Shown: positions 33,786-43,054, numbered from the stretch's first letter. The stretch is 64,000 bases of DNA from Brevibacillus parabrevis (GCF_003710905.1 NZ_RHHV01000010.1:310001-374000), one strand, 5' to 3'. Notes: generated by a model from the letters alone, not told the origin. Made by a program: numbers and translations.

Positions 33786-34697
33786 ATGAGAAATCAACTG
33801 AGCGGCTTGACCACGGAAACAAAGAACAAGCAATCCGAAGATTTGGATTTGCTCTCGACATTCGATATCGTCAGACTCATGAACGAAGAGGATAAAAAAG
33901 TCGCTTATTGCGTGGAAAAAGAACTGCCTGCCATTGCTCGGGCAATCGATATGATCGCGGAATGCCTGCAAAACGGCGGAAGGCTGTTTTATTTTGGCGC
34001 AGGCACCAGCGGACGTCTTGGACTTTTGGATGCTGCGGAGTGCCCGCCGACTTTTGGCACAGACCCTGCATTGGTGCAAGGCGTGATCGCTGGCGGAGTG
34101 GAAGCGGTCGTGAAAGCAATCGAGGGCGCAGAGGATCTCGCCCATTTGGGGCAGGAAGATGTTGTGGCGCATGGCGTGCGCGAAGGCGATGCGGTAGTGG
34201 GCATTGCCGCGAGCGGACGGACGCCTTATGTAAAAGGGGCGCTGGAGGAAGCGGGACGATTGAAGGCGAAAATCATTTCCTTGTCGTGCAATCCTGCTGC
34301 CGAAATCAATGAGGGCGTGGACGCCTCGATCAACGTGGTGGTCGGCCCGGAGGTCGTAACAGGCTCTACGCGGCTGAAGGCGGCGACCGCGCAAAAAATG
34401 GTGTTGAACATGATTACGACGACATGCATGGTGCGCTTGGGCAAGGTGTACAAAAACTTGATGGTGAACGTGCAAATCACAAATGAAAAGCTGAAGGAGC
34501 GAGCCAAGCAGATCGTAGCAGAGGCCGCGCAAGTGCCGCCGGAAGAAGCGGAGCAGCTTTTGGCGCAAGCGAATGGAGACGCCAAGCTGGCGATTGTCAT
34601 GAAAAAAACAGCGTTGGCGCGGGAAGAGTCTGTGCGCTTGCTGGAACAATACAAAGGGAATATTCGACCGATCATGGAAGGGCATGTGTCCAGGTAG
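33786..34697 (+). CDS. murQ: N-acetylmuramic acid 6-phosphate etherase
   Basis: A 303-aa SIS-domain lyase that cleaves the lactyl ether of MurNAc-6-P to GlcNAc-6-P and lactate. The signatures are GRLFYFGAGTSGRLGLLDAAECPPTFG (about 58-84) with the catalytic Glu, SASGRTPYV-type phosphate loop (IAASGRTPYV), and GSTRLKAATAQKMVLNMI. Length is standard. Its substrate is a phosphorylated sugar, but the operon imports by ABC transport and has no MurNAc kinase, so phosphorylation must come from elsewhere. GGGGAGG before ATG; terminator follows. Confidence 0.95.
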   Translation: MRNQLSGLTTETKNKQSEDLDLLSTFDIVRLMNEEDKKVAYCVEKELPAIARAIDMIAECLQNGGRLFYFGAGTSGRLGLLDAAECPPTFGTDPALVQGVIAGGVEAVVKAIEGAEDLAHLGQEDVVAHGVREGDAVVGIAASGRTPYVKGALEEAGRLKAKIISLSCNPAAEINEGVDASINVVVGPEVVTGSTRLKAATAQKMVLNMITTTCMVRLGKVYKNLMVNVQITNEKLKERAKQIVAEAAQVPPEEAEQLLAQANGDAKLAIVMKKTALAREESVRLLEQYKGNIRPIMEGHVSR

Positions 34698-34728
34698 AGG
34701 AGGACATAGCTGATTCAGACGGTGTAAC

Positions 34729-34769
34729 GAAGGCTTTGCCAGGCGACGACGACTGGCGAAGCCTTTTTG
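34729..34769 (+). terminator. Terminator of the wall-sugar operon
   Basis: AAGGCTTTGCCAG and CTGGCGAAGCCTT pair, followed by TTTTTG, 32 bp after murQ. Confidence 0.85.
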
Positions 34770-34840
34770 CCTTTTGGGGGCGCAAAGCATTGAGAATGGC
34801 CGGGATGGGAATGAAAATCAGTAGTATGATCCATAAAATG

Positions 34841-34874
34841 TTCATTTGATGAAATCACTGGAACACTCTATAAT
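34841..34874 (+). promoter_or_regulatory. Promoter with palindrome for the CDF exporter gene
   Basis: TTGATG (34846-34851), 17-bp spacer, TATAAT (34869-34874). A 13-bp palindrome TTCAT-TTG-ATGAA (34841-34853) covers the -35 box, a natural site for an ArsR/CzrA-like metal repressor; the repressor is not in the window. Confidence 0.55.
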
Positions 34875-34927
34875 TAAATTAATTATTATATTGTAATTGT
34901 TCTATATTGATTATGGGGGTGCTTCTT

Positions 34928-35863
34928 ATGAATCATGCTGACTATCATCATCTCGATCACGTGAAGGAACAGCAAAAGTCGAAGAAAACGCTGTGGATTA
35001 CACTGATCTTGACTTTGTTTTTTACGATTGTCGAAATTGTGGGCGGCTTGCTGTCCAACTCGCTCGCGCTCCTGTCCGACTCGGCGCATATGATCTCGGA
35101 CGTGATCGCCCTCGGCCTGAGCATGACCGCGATTTACATGGCGACGCGCAAGCCGAACAAAAAGTATACGTTTGGCTTTCTGCGCTTTGAAATCATTGCC
35201 TCGTTTCTGAACGGTCTGGCTCTTGCCGTCATTGCCATCGGGATTGCGATCGAAGGGATCAACCGGATGATTCATCCGCAAGACGTCGACTTGGGACTGA
35301 TGTTGACGATCGCCTCGATCGGGCTGATCGTGAATATCGTCCTGACCGTCGTTCTCTCCAGAAGCACGAAGGAAGAAAACAATCTGAACGTAAAAAGCGC
35401 GCTGTGGCACTTCATCGGCGATTTGCTCAGCTCTGTCGGGGTAATCGCTTCGGCTATTCTCATTTACTTCACAGGCTACTACTTGTTCGACCCGTTGATC
35501 AGTATGGTGATCGGGGCCATCATTTTTATGGGCGGCTTTAAAATCATCCGCGAATCTCTCGCTGTGTTGATGGAGTCTGTGCCGGAGCAGTTTGACCTGG
35601 ATCAAATCCGGGCAGACCTCGCCAGCGTGGAAGGAGTCTACGATGTGCATGAGCTGCATCTGTGGGCGGTATCGACGGAGCACTATTCGCTGACGGCGCA
35701 TGTGTTCGTGCGTGAAGATATTCAACCGTATTGCGTGATTCTCGGCATCAATCATCTGTTGAAAACAAAGTACGGCATCGAGCATTCGACGATTCAGATC
35801 GAGCACCCGATGATCCTCGATCACGGGGAGTACGGGAAACAATTTTTGCTGCCGCAGACGTAA
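34928..35863 (+). CDS. CDF-family metal exporter (CzcD-like)
   Basis: A 311-aa cation diffusion facilitator with six helices. Metal site residues are visible: D51-x2-H54-x3-D58 in helix 2 (SDSAHMISD) and HFIGD in helix 5, the zinc/cadmium-type set. The N-terminus has a short His/Asp cluster (HADYHHLDH). The C-terminal cytosolic domain has the usual VHELHLWAVSTEHYSLTAHV. It would export Zn, Cd or Co in exchange for protons. ATG 34928 with GGGGGTG. Confidence 0.92.
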   Translation: MNHADYHHLDHVKEQQKSKKTLWITLILTLFFTIVEIVGGLLSNSLALLSDSAHMISDVIALGLSMTAIYMATRKPNKKYTFGFLRFEIIASFLNGLALAVIAIGIAIEGINRMIHPQDVDLGLMLTIASIGLIVNIVLTVVLSRSTKEENNLNVKSALWHFIGDLLSSVGVIASAILIYFTGYYLFDPLISMVIGAIIFMGGFKIIRESLAVLMESVPEQFDLDQIRADLASVEGVYDVHELHLWAVSTEHYSLTAHVFVREDIQPYCVILGINHLLKTKYGIEHSTIQIEHPMILDHGEYGKQFLLPQT

Positions 35864-35903
35864 GCGGAATGCTGTGGCGTGTGCGGCCCATTCAAGCTGA
35901 ATG

Positions 35904-35980
35904 AACAAAGGCCGGGCGGTTCCAGATCATGTGCAGGTTTTGCTGTACAGGTTCTGGCAACCAGCCCGGCTTTGTTTTTT
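35904..35980 (+). terminator. Long terminator after CDF gene
   Basis: AACAAAGGCCGGGC and GCCCGGCTTTGTTTTTT form a 13-bp stem enclosing a second weaker stem. Confidence 0.75.
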
Positions 35981-36092
35981 CCTTGCTGCTTTAAAGCGTT
36001 TGTGGTTTTACGCATGCTCTTGCTGTGTATTCTGAATAGACTGTAAAATTTCGGTATAATCGCATGCCAAAATTCGAGTGGAGGATATGCTG

Positions 36093-36347
36093 GTGCAAAC
36101 AATCAAGTTTTGTCCGTGCAATCTGGAAGGCAGTCTGAAATGGGTGAGGGACGAGGTCAGGCAGCTTCCCGACGTGCAAGTAATCGATGAGCGCTGTGTC
36201 AACTATTGCGGTCAATGCCTGGAAAAAGCGTTTGCCCTGTTCAACGGCAAAAACGTGGTGGGCAACGACGGGCAAGAACTGCTGGAGCGACTGAAAGAAA
36301 AATGGGCGGTGACAACCGCGGTATACCAGGACGCAGAAGGGGCGTGA
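36093..36347 (+). CDS. DUF1450 (YuzB-like) protein
   Basis: An 84-aa protein with the family text IKFCPCNLEGSLKWV at the start and DERCVNYCGQCLEKAFALFNGKNVVG in the middle. The four conserved cysteines suggest a redox or metal-binding fold; the function of the family is unknown. GTG 36093 is favoured because GGAGGA is 8 bp upstream and homologues start here. The stop lies inside the terminator loop. Confidence 0.85.
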   Translation: MQTIKFCPCNLEGSLKWVRDEVRQLPDVQVIDERCVNYCGQCLEKAFALFNGKNVVGNDGQELLERLKEKWAVTTAVYQDAEGA

Positions 36348-36363
36348 CCTTCTGCGTTTTTTT
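36331..36363 (+). terminator. Terminator overlapping the DUF1450 stop
   Basis: ACGCAGAAGG and CCTTCTGCGT with a seven-T run; the stop codon is in the loop. Confidence 0.85.
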
Positions 36364-36500
36364 GTGGGTGTATACGAAGAAAACATTGACACGAACAATT
36401 CGCAAACACTGAAATTTATAATTTATGTAAAATATAGTATATTTTTGATGTTGGAAAATAATTGAATCGTTTCTATCCGTAACATAGAAGGGGGATATGG

Positions 36501-37100
36501 GTGAGAAAAGCGAAGCAGATGTTTTTGGTGGTGAGCTATTTCGTTGTCTTTGTGCTCGGCGGATATGCCTATCATGTCATTTTTCAGCCCGAAGACAAGC
36601 AAAGTGGGTATTTGTCTGAAAGCGATCGGGATAAGTTTGTACATGTCACCAAAAAAATCGATGAAAAGTTCAAACCAGAAGGCTATGAAGAGTTATTGCA
36701 AGGGGATGTAAACATGTTAACAACCCCGGATATGATTTTGGGGCCACAGCAACAAGAATTGCAAACGTCAATCTTTGGCAGGCAGAAAAACTACATATTT
36801 AAAAACCAAACAAACGGAACCGTAATTCTCATGAGCATAAGCAAAAGAGTTGGCGCCGAGCAAGAACAATGGCAAAACAGCATTTATTATAGCAACGCCA
36901 GATACAATTCGCCGGACAATGATTTCAAAGCCTATTACGCAAATGTGTATCCATCCATAAATGCCTATCAATATAGCCTTGAAAAATATGGATATAATGT
37001 AAGCTGCGTTCTGCTTTCTGATTCTACATACGATAAGGGAGCGAGTGATTTAGCAGATTTCATCACTCAAGTAGATGAGTTCCTGCAAGAGAATGTATAA
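36501..37100 (+). CDS. Membrane-anchored hypothetical protein
   Basis: A 199-aa protein starting at GTG 36501 after AGAAGGGGGA. One N-terminal helix (about 6-26) is followed by an extracytoplasmic domain with DRDKFVHVTKKIDEKF, a strand-rich middle (TVILMSISKRVGAEQEQW) and an acidic helical end. No lipobox. I do not recognise the family. Monocistronic, convergent with the aminopeptidase gene. Confidence 0.7.
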   Translation: MRKAKQMFLVVSYFVVFVLGGYAYHVIFQPEDKQSGYLSESDRDKFVHVTKKIDEKFKPEGYEELLQGDVNMLTTPDMILGPQQQELQTSIFGRQKNYIFKNQTNGTVILMSISKRVGAEQEQWQNSIYYSNARYNSPDNDFKAYYANVYPSINAYQYSLEKYGYNVSCVLLSDSTYDKGASDLADFITQVDEFLQENV

Positions 37101-37200
37101 ATGTCGATTGGTTATTCCGACGATGTATTCGAAGCAACGACCCACGAATACATCAAACCTACGAGAGAAAGATAATTCCCTTCCCGCGCATGCGGATCGA

Positions 37201-37247
37201 AAAGCAAAAAGCAGAGGCGACTTAATCCGCCTCTGCTTTTGCTTTTT
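37201..37247. terminator. Bidirectional terminator
   Basis: AAAGCAAAAAGCAGAGGCG pairs with CGCCTCTGCTTTTGCTTT between convergent genes. Confidence 0.8.
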
Positions 37248-37251
37248 CAAG

Positions 37252-38205
37252 CTACTCGTCCCCAAACAGAAAGCGCCCTTTTTCCTGGAGTTGTTGCCCA
37301 TCAATGAACACATCCGGTTCGTTTACGATTAAATCAATGTGCACACCAGCCTGGATGGTACCCCCAAAAGTCGCGTTGCTGCCGAACGCAACGTGGATCG
37401 TTCCGAATGCTTTCTCGTCTTCCAGCACAACCCCGATAATTCTCGCCTTGTGATTGGTTCCAATCCCAAATTCCGCCAGCATGCGGCCATCGCCATCCCC
37501 GAGCGTGGCAAGCAGTCGAGAACCCGTCGGCCCCTCTGCGCTAATCAGCCGACCATCCTTGATCGTAAGCAGCAAAGGCTCGTCAATCATGCCGATTCCG
37601 CCGATGGAGCCGTCGACCAAAATTTGTCCGTTGGCCGAGCCTTCGATGGGGGCGATGTACGCCTCGCCAGACGGGAGATTGCCCGATTGTCCTTTTTCCA
37701 GATACATGCCAGTGCTGGGAACGCCGTTGCGTGTTTCAATGGAAAATTCCAGCGCGTAGCCGGCTTTTTCAATTCGTACTTGTTTGCCGCGGATCAGGAT
37801 GTCTGTCACCTCTTCGGTCAGCCATTTGACCTCCTGATAATCGGCAGAAATCGCTCCAGCGGTAAACATGTCGCGGGTAATGCCCGGCATGGTGGCGACG
37901 CGCGTTCCGTTGGCAGCGGCCACTTTTCGCGCTTGTGTGTGCGTAAGCGAATGTTTCGTGATGCACACGGCTACGTCCGCTTGCTCCATCGCTTTGGCAA
38001 TCGCCTGCGGCGGCTCCTGGCCGGATTTTTCGCGCTCCTGCATGACTAACAGCACGGTTTCCGCACCGAGCAGCTTTCCAGCTTCATAGAGAGCTTCTGC
38101 CAAAGGACGCTTATCTTCATCGGTAACAATGACCAATTCTTCCTTTTCCTTTACGCCTAAACAAGTCGCCAGCAAATTGCGGCTGATTTCCACGAGTTGG
38201 CTCAT
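37252..38205 (-). CDS. M29-type (aminopeptidase T/NicX fold) aminopeptidase
   Basis: A 317-aa protein. The C-terminal half has the metal-site pattern of thermophilic aminopeptidases and their relatives: NLPSGEAYIAPIEGSANG (Glu ligand), AEFGIGTNHKARI, GTIHVAFGSNATFGG and a final HIDLIVNEPDVFIDG. The N-terminal domain (1-140) is an alpha/beta substrate-cap domain. The family includes leucyl aminopeptidases and the ring-cleaving NicX; length favours the short aminopeptidase branch. GGAGTGAGCGACCG precedes the ATG. Confidence 0.85.
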   Translation of the reverse strand: MSQLVEISRNLLATCLGVKEKEELVIVTDEDKRPLAEALYEAGKLLGAETVLLVMQEREKSGQEPPQAIAKAMEQADVAVCITKHSLTHTQARKVAAANGTRVATMPGITRDMFTAGAISADYQEVKWLTEEVTDILIRGKQVRIEKAGYALEFSIETRNGVPSTGMYLEKGQSGNLPSGEAYIAPIEGSANGQILVDGSIGGIGMIDEPLLLTIKDGRLISAEGPTGSRLLATLGDGDGRMLAEFGIGTNHKARIIGVVLEDEKAFGTIHVAFGSNATFGGTIQAGVHIDLIVNEPDVFIDGQQLQEKGRFLFGDE

Positions 38206-38305
38206 CGGTCGCTCACTCCTGATTTTTAGTAAATGTAAATCTTGAAGAGATTGTACTGAAAGAAAAAGCGGTTAATCAAGTCTTAATTTTTTTGTTTTTT
38301 GACTA

Positions 38306-38334
38306 TTTACACTAAAAAAAGCATTTGCTATAAT
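38306..38334 (+). promoter_or_regulatory. Promoter of the oligopeptide operon
   Basis: TTTACA (38306-38311), 17-bp spacer, TGCTATAAT extended -10 (TATAAT 38329-38334), 70 bp ahead of the binding-protein gene. Confidence 0.75.
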
Positions 38335-38404
38335 CCAAAACGTAACACATATTGAACATGCGTTTCATTATTTGATACAAACAAAAATGTCTGGGGGAAT
38401 CGTA

Positions 38405-40021
38405 GTGAGGAAAATGTTGAAAGCCAAAGCGTTGTTTTCTTCTGTCATGGTCGTATCCATGCTGGCACTCGCTGCATGTGGTGGACAAGGAATCGCTCCT
38501 GCTCAAGATGCAAAGGGCGGCGACCAGCAGCAGGCGGCTGGACAGCCAAAAGATGGCGGCGTGCTGAAAATCGGCTTGTCTTCTACGGCAAAAACACTGG
38601 ACCCAATTGCTTACACGGGTGCTTATGAATCCAACATCATCCGCAGTATTGGCGACACGCTCGTCCGTTACACGAATGACTTGTCCAAAATTGAACCGAG
38701 CCTCGCAACAGAGTGGAAAGTGTCGGATGACATGAAGGTGTATACGTTCAAGCTCCAGGACAATGTGTACTTCCAGCCTGGCAAATACCAGGATGGACGG
38801 AAAATGACAGCCGAGGACGTGAAGTACAGTCTGGAACGTTCTGCGAAGCAATCCGCACTCAAGCGTCTGCGCGGCGTGGAAAAAGTAGAAGTCATCAGCG
38901 AAAACGAAGTAGCGATTCACCTGGACGCGCCAAACGCCGCTTTGCTTGCCATGCTGACAGACGGCGGCAACATCATCGTTCCGCGCGAAGAGGTAGAAGG
39001 CTGGAAAGATCAGTTCGGCACTCACCTCGTGGGAACAGGGCCGTTCATGATCGATAAATTCAACCAAGACGATTCTGTAAATTTGAAGCGTTCTGATAAA
39101 TACTGGGGTCCGAAGCCTCACCTGGATGGCGTAGAGTTCAAATTCATCACCGATGCGAACATGATGACCAACGCCCTGCGCTCCGGCGACATCGACATGG
39201 TGACCGATGTCAAAGGGCAAAACCGTGCGATCATCGAGAAGGATCAAAACTTGAACTTGCAAACGAAGCCAGGTTTGTCCATTGAGTACATGGGTTTGAA
39301 CCAGATCGAAGGCCCGACGAAGGACAAAAAAGTGCGTGAAGCAATCCGTCTCGCGGTAGACGTGGAAGGTTTGGTCAAAGGGGTATTCAAATGGGGCGGA
39401 GCGGAAAAATCTTTCCTGCCGCTGCCAAAAGCATCGTGGGGCTATGACTCGTCTCTCGAAGCAGCCGTTCCTGCTTTTGACCCGCAAAAAGCCAAACAGC
39501 TTCTGGCTGAAGCAGGCTATCCGGACGGATTCAAAACCGAGCTTTATGTAATCGCTTCCCGCGTGCCGCAAGCGACCATCGCAGCGCAACAGCTGAAAGA
39601 CAACCTGAACATCGACGCAGAGATCAAAACCGTTGAGTGGGGAACGTTCAGCGACATCGTAGCCAAAGGAAAAGCTCCGCTCTACATCATGGGCTGGTCC
39701 TGGTACCCGGACCCTGACTTCTTCCTCTATCAAATGTTCCACAGCAAGCAAATCGGTTCGCTCGGCAACGGCTACGCTTACAGCAATCCGGAAGTAGACA
39801 AGCTTCTGGAACGCGCAACGGCAGAGACGACGGACGAAGCGAAGCGCAAAGAGCTGTACAGCCAGGCGATGAAACAAATCAACGATGACGTCGTTCACGT
39901 CGAACTGGGCCTGCTCGATGTTGCGACCGGAATGAAGAAATACGTGCAAGATTACCAAGTGCGTGCGGACAGCTCGATCTTCCTGGTCAACAGCGAGACG
40001 AACGTTTGGCTGAACAAGTAA
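38405..40021 (+). CDS. Oligopeptide ABC transporter binding lipoprotein (family 5)
   Basis: A 538-aa lipoprotein. GTG 38405 with TGGGGGAA upstream; lipobox LAAC at about residue 22. The mature part shows the family-5 text KTLDPIAYTGAYESNIIRSIGDTLVRY, LEPSLATEW-like IEPSLATEWKVSDDMKVYTF, and ...AEDVKYSLERS. Length fits peptide binders (Opp/Dpp/App). First gene of a nine-gene operon ending in an IclR regulator. Peptide is the likely ligand, supported by the M20 peptidase, but family 5 also binds other solutes. Confidence 0.92.
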   Translation: MRKMLKAKALFSSVMVVSMLALAACGGQGIAPAQDAKGGDQQQAAGQPKDGGVLKIGLSSTAKTLDPIAYTGAYESNIIRSIGDTLVRYTNDLSKIEPSLATEWKVSDDMKVYTFKLQDNVYFQPGKYQDGRKMTAEDVKYSLERSAKQSALKRLRGVEKVEVISENEVAIHLDAPNAALLAMLTDGGNIIVPREEVEGWKDQFGTHLVGTGPFMIDKFNQDDSVNLKRSDKYWGPKPHLDGVEFKFITDANMMTNALRSGDIDMVTDVKGQNRAIIEKDQNLNLQTKPGLSIEYMGLNQIEGPTKDKKVREAIRLAVDVEGLVKGVFKWGGAEKSFLPLPKASWGYDSSLEAAVPAFDPQKAKQLLAEAGYPDGFKTELYVIASRVPQATIAAQQLKDNLNIDAEIKTVEWGTFSDIVAKGKAPLYIMGWSWYPDPDFFLYQMFHSKQIGSLGNGYAYSNPEVDKLLERATAETTDEAKRKELYSQAMKQINDDVVHVELGLLDVATGMKKYVQDYQVRADSSIFLVNSETNVWLNK

Positions 40022-40048
40022 TACACACGCCTAAAAGCTTCCACGGTT

Positions 40049-40080
40049 CGAAGAGAGGCCGCGACAAAGTCCTCTCTTCG
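40049..40080 (+). promoter_or_regulatory. Intercistronic stem-loop
   Basis: CGAAGAGAGG and CCTCTCTTCG form a perfect 10-bp stem with no T run, in the gap between binding-protein and permease genes. Such stems usually stabilise or partly terminate the mRNA so that binding protein exceeds permease. Confidence 0.6.
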
Positions 40081-40134
40081 GGCATTTCTTACCAGGCCAA
40101 GCTTTAAACGAATAGTGGGAAGGAGGAGAGTGGC

Positions 40135-41094
40135 TTGCTCAAACTGATTTTCAAACGGTTATTCGATTTAATCCCTACGCTGTTTGTCGTTGCCACGACC
40201 GTTTTCATCATCACGCGGTTGATTCCCGGCGACCCGGCGGCAGTGCTGCTTGGGCCGCAAGCTTCCCCTGATGAAATCGCCAAAATGCGGGAAACACTCG
40301 GGCTGAATCAGCCGTTGTACCTCCAATACGTCGACTTCCTCGGCAGCTTGCTGCAGGGAGATTTGGGAACCTCGCTCGGCTACAATCAGCCGGTCATGTC
40401 TTTGATCATGGAGCGCTTCCCGAACACGCTTTTGCTGTCCGCCTGTGCGCTCGCTCTCTCGCTGCTCATCGGGATTCCGGCAGGCATCATTTCTGCAACC
40501 AAACAGTATTCGTTCTGGGATTACACCGTCATGATTCTCTCGCTCGTTGGCGTATCGATGCCGATCTTTTGGCTCGGGGTCATGCTCGTTCTTTACTTCA
40601 GCGTACATCTTGGCTGGCTTCCGGCTACCGGGATGGGCTCGTTGTCCGAAGGCTTCGGCAGCGTAGTCACGCACCTGATTTTGCCGAGCATCGCCTTGTC
40701 CACGATTCCGATGGCTACTTTTGCCCGGATTACGCGCTCCAGCATGCTTGAAGTAATCCGCCAGGACTACATCAAGACGGCTCGGGCAAAAGGGCTGCGC
40801 GAATTTTTCGTCGTCTGGAAGCACGCCTTGAAAAATGCGATGACTCCATTGCTTACGGTCATGGGGATGCAAATTTCCTCCATGCTCGGCGGGGCTGTCC
40901 TGACGGAGACGATCTTCAGCTGGCCGGGGATGGGGCGTCTCGTGGTTGACGCGATTGAAAATCGGGACTTTGTCGTCGTGCAAGGAACCGTCCTGTTCAT
41001 CGCCGTTATTTTCGTGTTGATCAATTTGCTCGTCGACATTTTGTACACCGTGGTCAATCCGCGCGTGAAACTAACGAATAAAGGGGAGGGCTGA
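40135..41094 (+). CDS. Oligopeptide ABC transporter permease (DppB/OppB type)
   Basis: A 319-aa protein with N-terminal LFDLIPTLFVVATTVFIITRLIPGDPA, the standard opening of OppB/DppB, six helices and an EAA-like loop QDYIKTARAKGLREFFVVWKHALKNA. TTG 40135 is the start, with GGAAGGAGGAG upstream. Coupled with the next permease. Confidence 0.95.
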   Translation: MLKLIFKRLFDLIPTLFVVATTVFIITRLIPGDPAAVLLGPQASPDEIAKMRETLGLNQPLYLQYVDFLGSLLQGDLGTSLGYNQPVMSLIMERFPNTLLLSACALALSLLIGIPAGIISATKQYSFWDYTVMILSLVGVSMPIFWLGVMLVLYFSVHLGWLPATGMGSLSEGFGSVVTHLILPSIALSTIPMATFARITRSSMLEVIRQDYIKTARAKGLREFFVVWKHALKNAMTPLLTVMGMQISSMLGGAVLTETIFSWPGMGRLVVDAIENRDFVVVQGTVLFIAVIFVLINLLVDILYTVVNPRVKLTNKGEG

Positions 41095-41100
41095 TCCGAT

Positions 41101-42009
41101 ATGAGCAACCACGCGCAACCATTATCGCCAGCTCCCGCGACGCTCGCACCTAACGCACCCAAGAAAAAAAGCAAGGAAAACAGTGTATGGAGCCGGCTTT
41201 TGAAAAACAAGCTGGCGATGGTCGGCATGGTCATCATCGCGATCATGGTCATTTTCGCCCTGTTCGCGCCATTGATTGCGACGCACGGGCCGAACGACAT
41301 GGACTTGGCCAATTCGCTGTCCGAGCCTGGCATCGACGGTCATTTGCTCGGAACTGACAACTACGGGCGCGATTTGTTCAGCCGGATCGTCTACGGCACG
41401 CGCATTTCCTTGATCGTCGGTATTTTTGCGATCGGACTCGGCGGCATGATCGGCACGCTGCTCGGTCTTTTGGCAGGCTACTACGGAGGCAAATGGGATG
41501 CGATCATCATGCGCCTCATGGACGGATTGTTTGCATTCCCGTTCATCCTGTTGTCCATCTCGCTGATGACCGTGCTTGGAGCCGGATTGTTCAACGTCAT
41601 TCTCGCCATCGGGATTGCCAATATTCCCGGCTTCGCCCGAATTGTCCGCGGCCAGGTGCTGGCGGTCAAGGAGGAAGAGTATATCGAGGTGACGCGATCG
41701 CTTGGGGCCAACGATTCCCGCATTATTTTTCACCATATCCTGCCAAACTGTATGGCGCCGATTATTGTTTACGCAACGATGCACGTAGCCGGAGCGATCA
41801 TTTCCGAAGCGGCGCTGAGCTTCCTCGGTCTGGGCGTGCAGCCGCCGACCGCTTCATGGGGCAGCATCCTGAAGGACGGAAAAGACTTCCTCGTCTTGTC
41901 GCCGCACATGGCAACGTTCTCCGGGCTGGCGATTTTGCTCTCGGTACTCGGCTTCAACCTGTTCGGTGACGGCTTGCGCGATGCACTCGATCCGAAAATG
42001 AAAGTGTAA
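41101..42009 (+). CDS. Oligopeptide ABC transporter permease (DppC/OppC type)
   Basis: A 302-aa protein. The N-terminal cytosolic stretch (1-40, Pro/Lys rich) precedes the DppC pattern: LLGTDNYGRDLFSRIVYGTRISL, six helices, and EAA loop EEYIEVTRSLGANDSRIIFHHILPN. Starts 6 bp after the previous stop with GGGGAGG. Confidence 0.95.
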   Translation: MSNHAQPLSPAPATLAPNAPKKKSKENSVWSRLLKNKLAMVGMVIIAIMVIFALFAPLIATHGPNDMDLANSLSEPGIDGHLLGTDNYGRDLFSRIVYGTRISLIVGIFAIGLGGMIGTLLGLLAGYYGGKWDAIIMRLMDGLFAFPFILLSISLMTVLGAGLFNVILAIGIANIPGFARIVRGQVLAVKEEEYIEVTRSLGANDSRIIFHHILPNCMAPIIVYATMHVAGAIISEAALSFLGLGVQPPTASWGSILKDGKDFLVLSPHMATFSGLAILLSVLGFNLFGDGLRDALDPKMKV

Positions 42010-42046
42010 GCGACAAAAGTGAGACATAGATTGGGGTGAAGGGGAA

Positions 42047-43054
42047 TTGGCAAAGTCAGATGTACTACTCAGCGTGCAAGATTTGGCCGTTTATTTTTAT
42101 TCGTCCGGAGTCGTGAAGGCGGTAAACGGCGTGAGCTTTGATCTGAAGCAGGGGGAGACGATCGGGATTGTCGGAGAATCAGGCTCGGGCAAAAGCGTGA
42201 CCTCCACCGCCATTCTCGGGCTGATTCCGTCTCCCCCTGGAAAAATCGAGCGAGGCAGCATTTTGTTTGAAGGAAAAGATTTGACGAAGCTTTCCCAGGC
42301 ACAGATGCGCAAGATTCGGGGAAACGAAATTTCGATGATTTTTCAAGACCCGATGACCTCCCTCAATCCGGTTTTTACCGTGGGGAATCAAATTATCGAA
42401 GTAATCCGTCTGCACCAGCAGTTGGACAAAAAAGCGGCTCGCCAGCGGGCGATTGAGATGTTGAAGCTGGTCGGGATTCCGGAGCCGGAAAAACGGCTGG
42501 AGCAATATCCGCACGAATTTTCCGGCGGGATGCGCCAACGTGTCATGATCGCGATTGCTCTCGCTTGCAATCCGAAGCTGCTGATTGCGGACGAGCCGAC
42601 AACCGCTTTGGACGTAACGGTACAAGCGCAAATTTTGGACTTGATGAAAAAACTGCAAGACGATTTGCAAACATCGATCATCATGATTACCCATGACCTG
42701 GGTGTCGTTTGGGAGAGCTGTCAAAAAGTTCTCGTCATGTATGCCGGAAACACGGTGGAATACGCAACGGTAGAAGAGCTGTACGAAAAGCCGCTTCATC
42801 CTTATACGTGGGGATTGCTCGATTCCCAGATCAAATCAGACACAACGGGCAAGCTGCCGTCGATCCCGGGCAATCCTCCTGACCTGCGCGAAGATATTGC
42901 GGGCTGCTACTTCGCTCCCCGCTGTCCATATGCCAAAGACAAGTGCTTCAGCGAAAAACCGCCGCTCGTCGAAGTGGCTCCCAACCATCTGGTAGCCTGC
43001 CACTTCCAGACGAGCGACCACCGTCTTGAACGGAAAGGGGGAAGCCAGGCATGA
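42047..43054 (+). CDS. Oligopeptide ABC transporter ATPase (DppD/OppD type)
   Basis: A 335-aa ATPase with Walker A GESGSGKS (about 43-50), signature FSGGMRQRVMIAIAL, Walker B LLIADEPTTALD and the C-terminal oligopeptide extension with the iron-sulphur-type cysteine pattern (GCYFAPRCPYAKDKC). TTG 42047 start with GGGG upstream; overlaps the next gene by 4 bp. Confidence 0.95.
   Translation: MAKSDVLLSVQDLAVYFYSSGVVKAVNGVSFDLKQGETIGIVGESGSGKSVTSTAILGLIPSPPGKIERGSILFEGKDLTKLSQAQMRKIRGNEISMIFQDPMTSLNPVFTVGNQIIEVIRLHQQLDKKAARQRAIEMLKLVGIPEPEKRLEQYPHEFSGGMRQRVMIAIALACNPKLLIADEPTTALDVTVQAQILDLMKKLQDDLQTSIIMITHDLGVVWESCQKVLVMYAGNTVEYATVEELYEKPLHPYTWGLLDSQIKSDTTGKLPSIPGNPPDLREDIAGCYFAPRCPYAKDKCFSEKPPLVEVAPNHLVACHFQTSDHRLERKGGSQA

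Noticed and set aside
38312..39958. Long minus-strand open frame
   Set aside because: Antisense to the oligopeptide-binding lipoprotein gene, His/Val/Phe-biased translation typical of a shadow.
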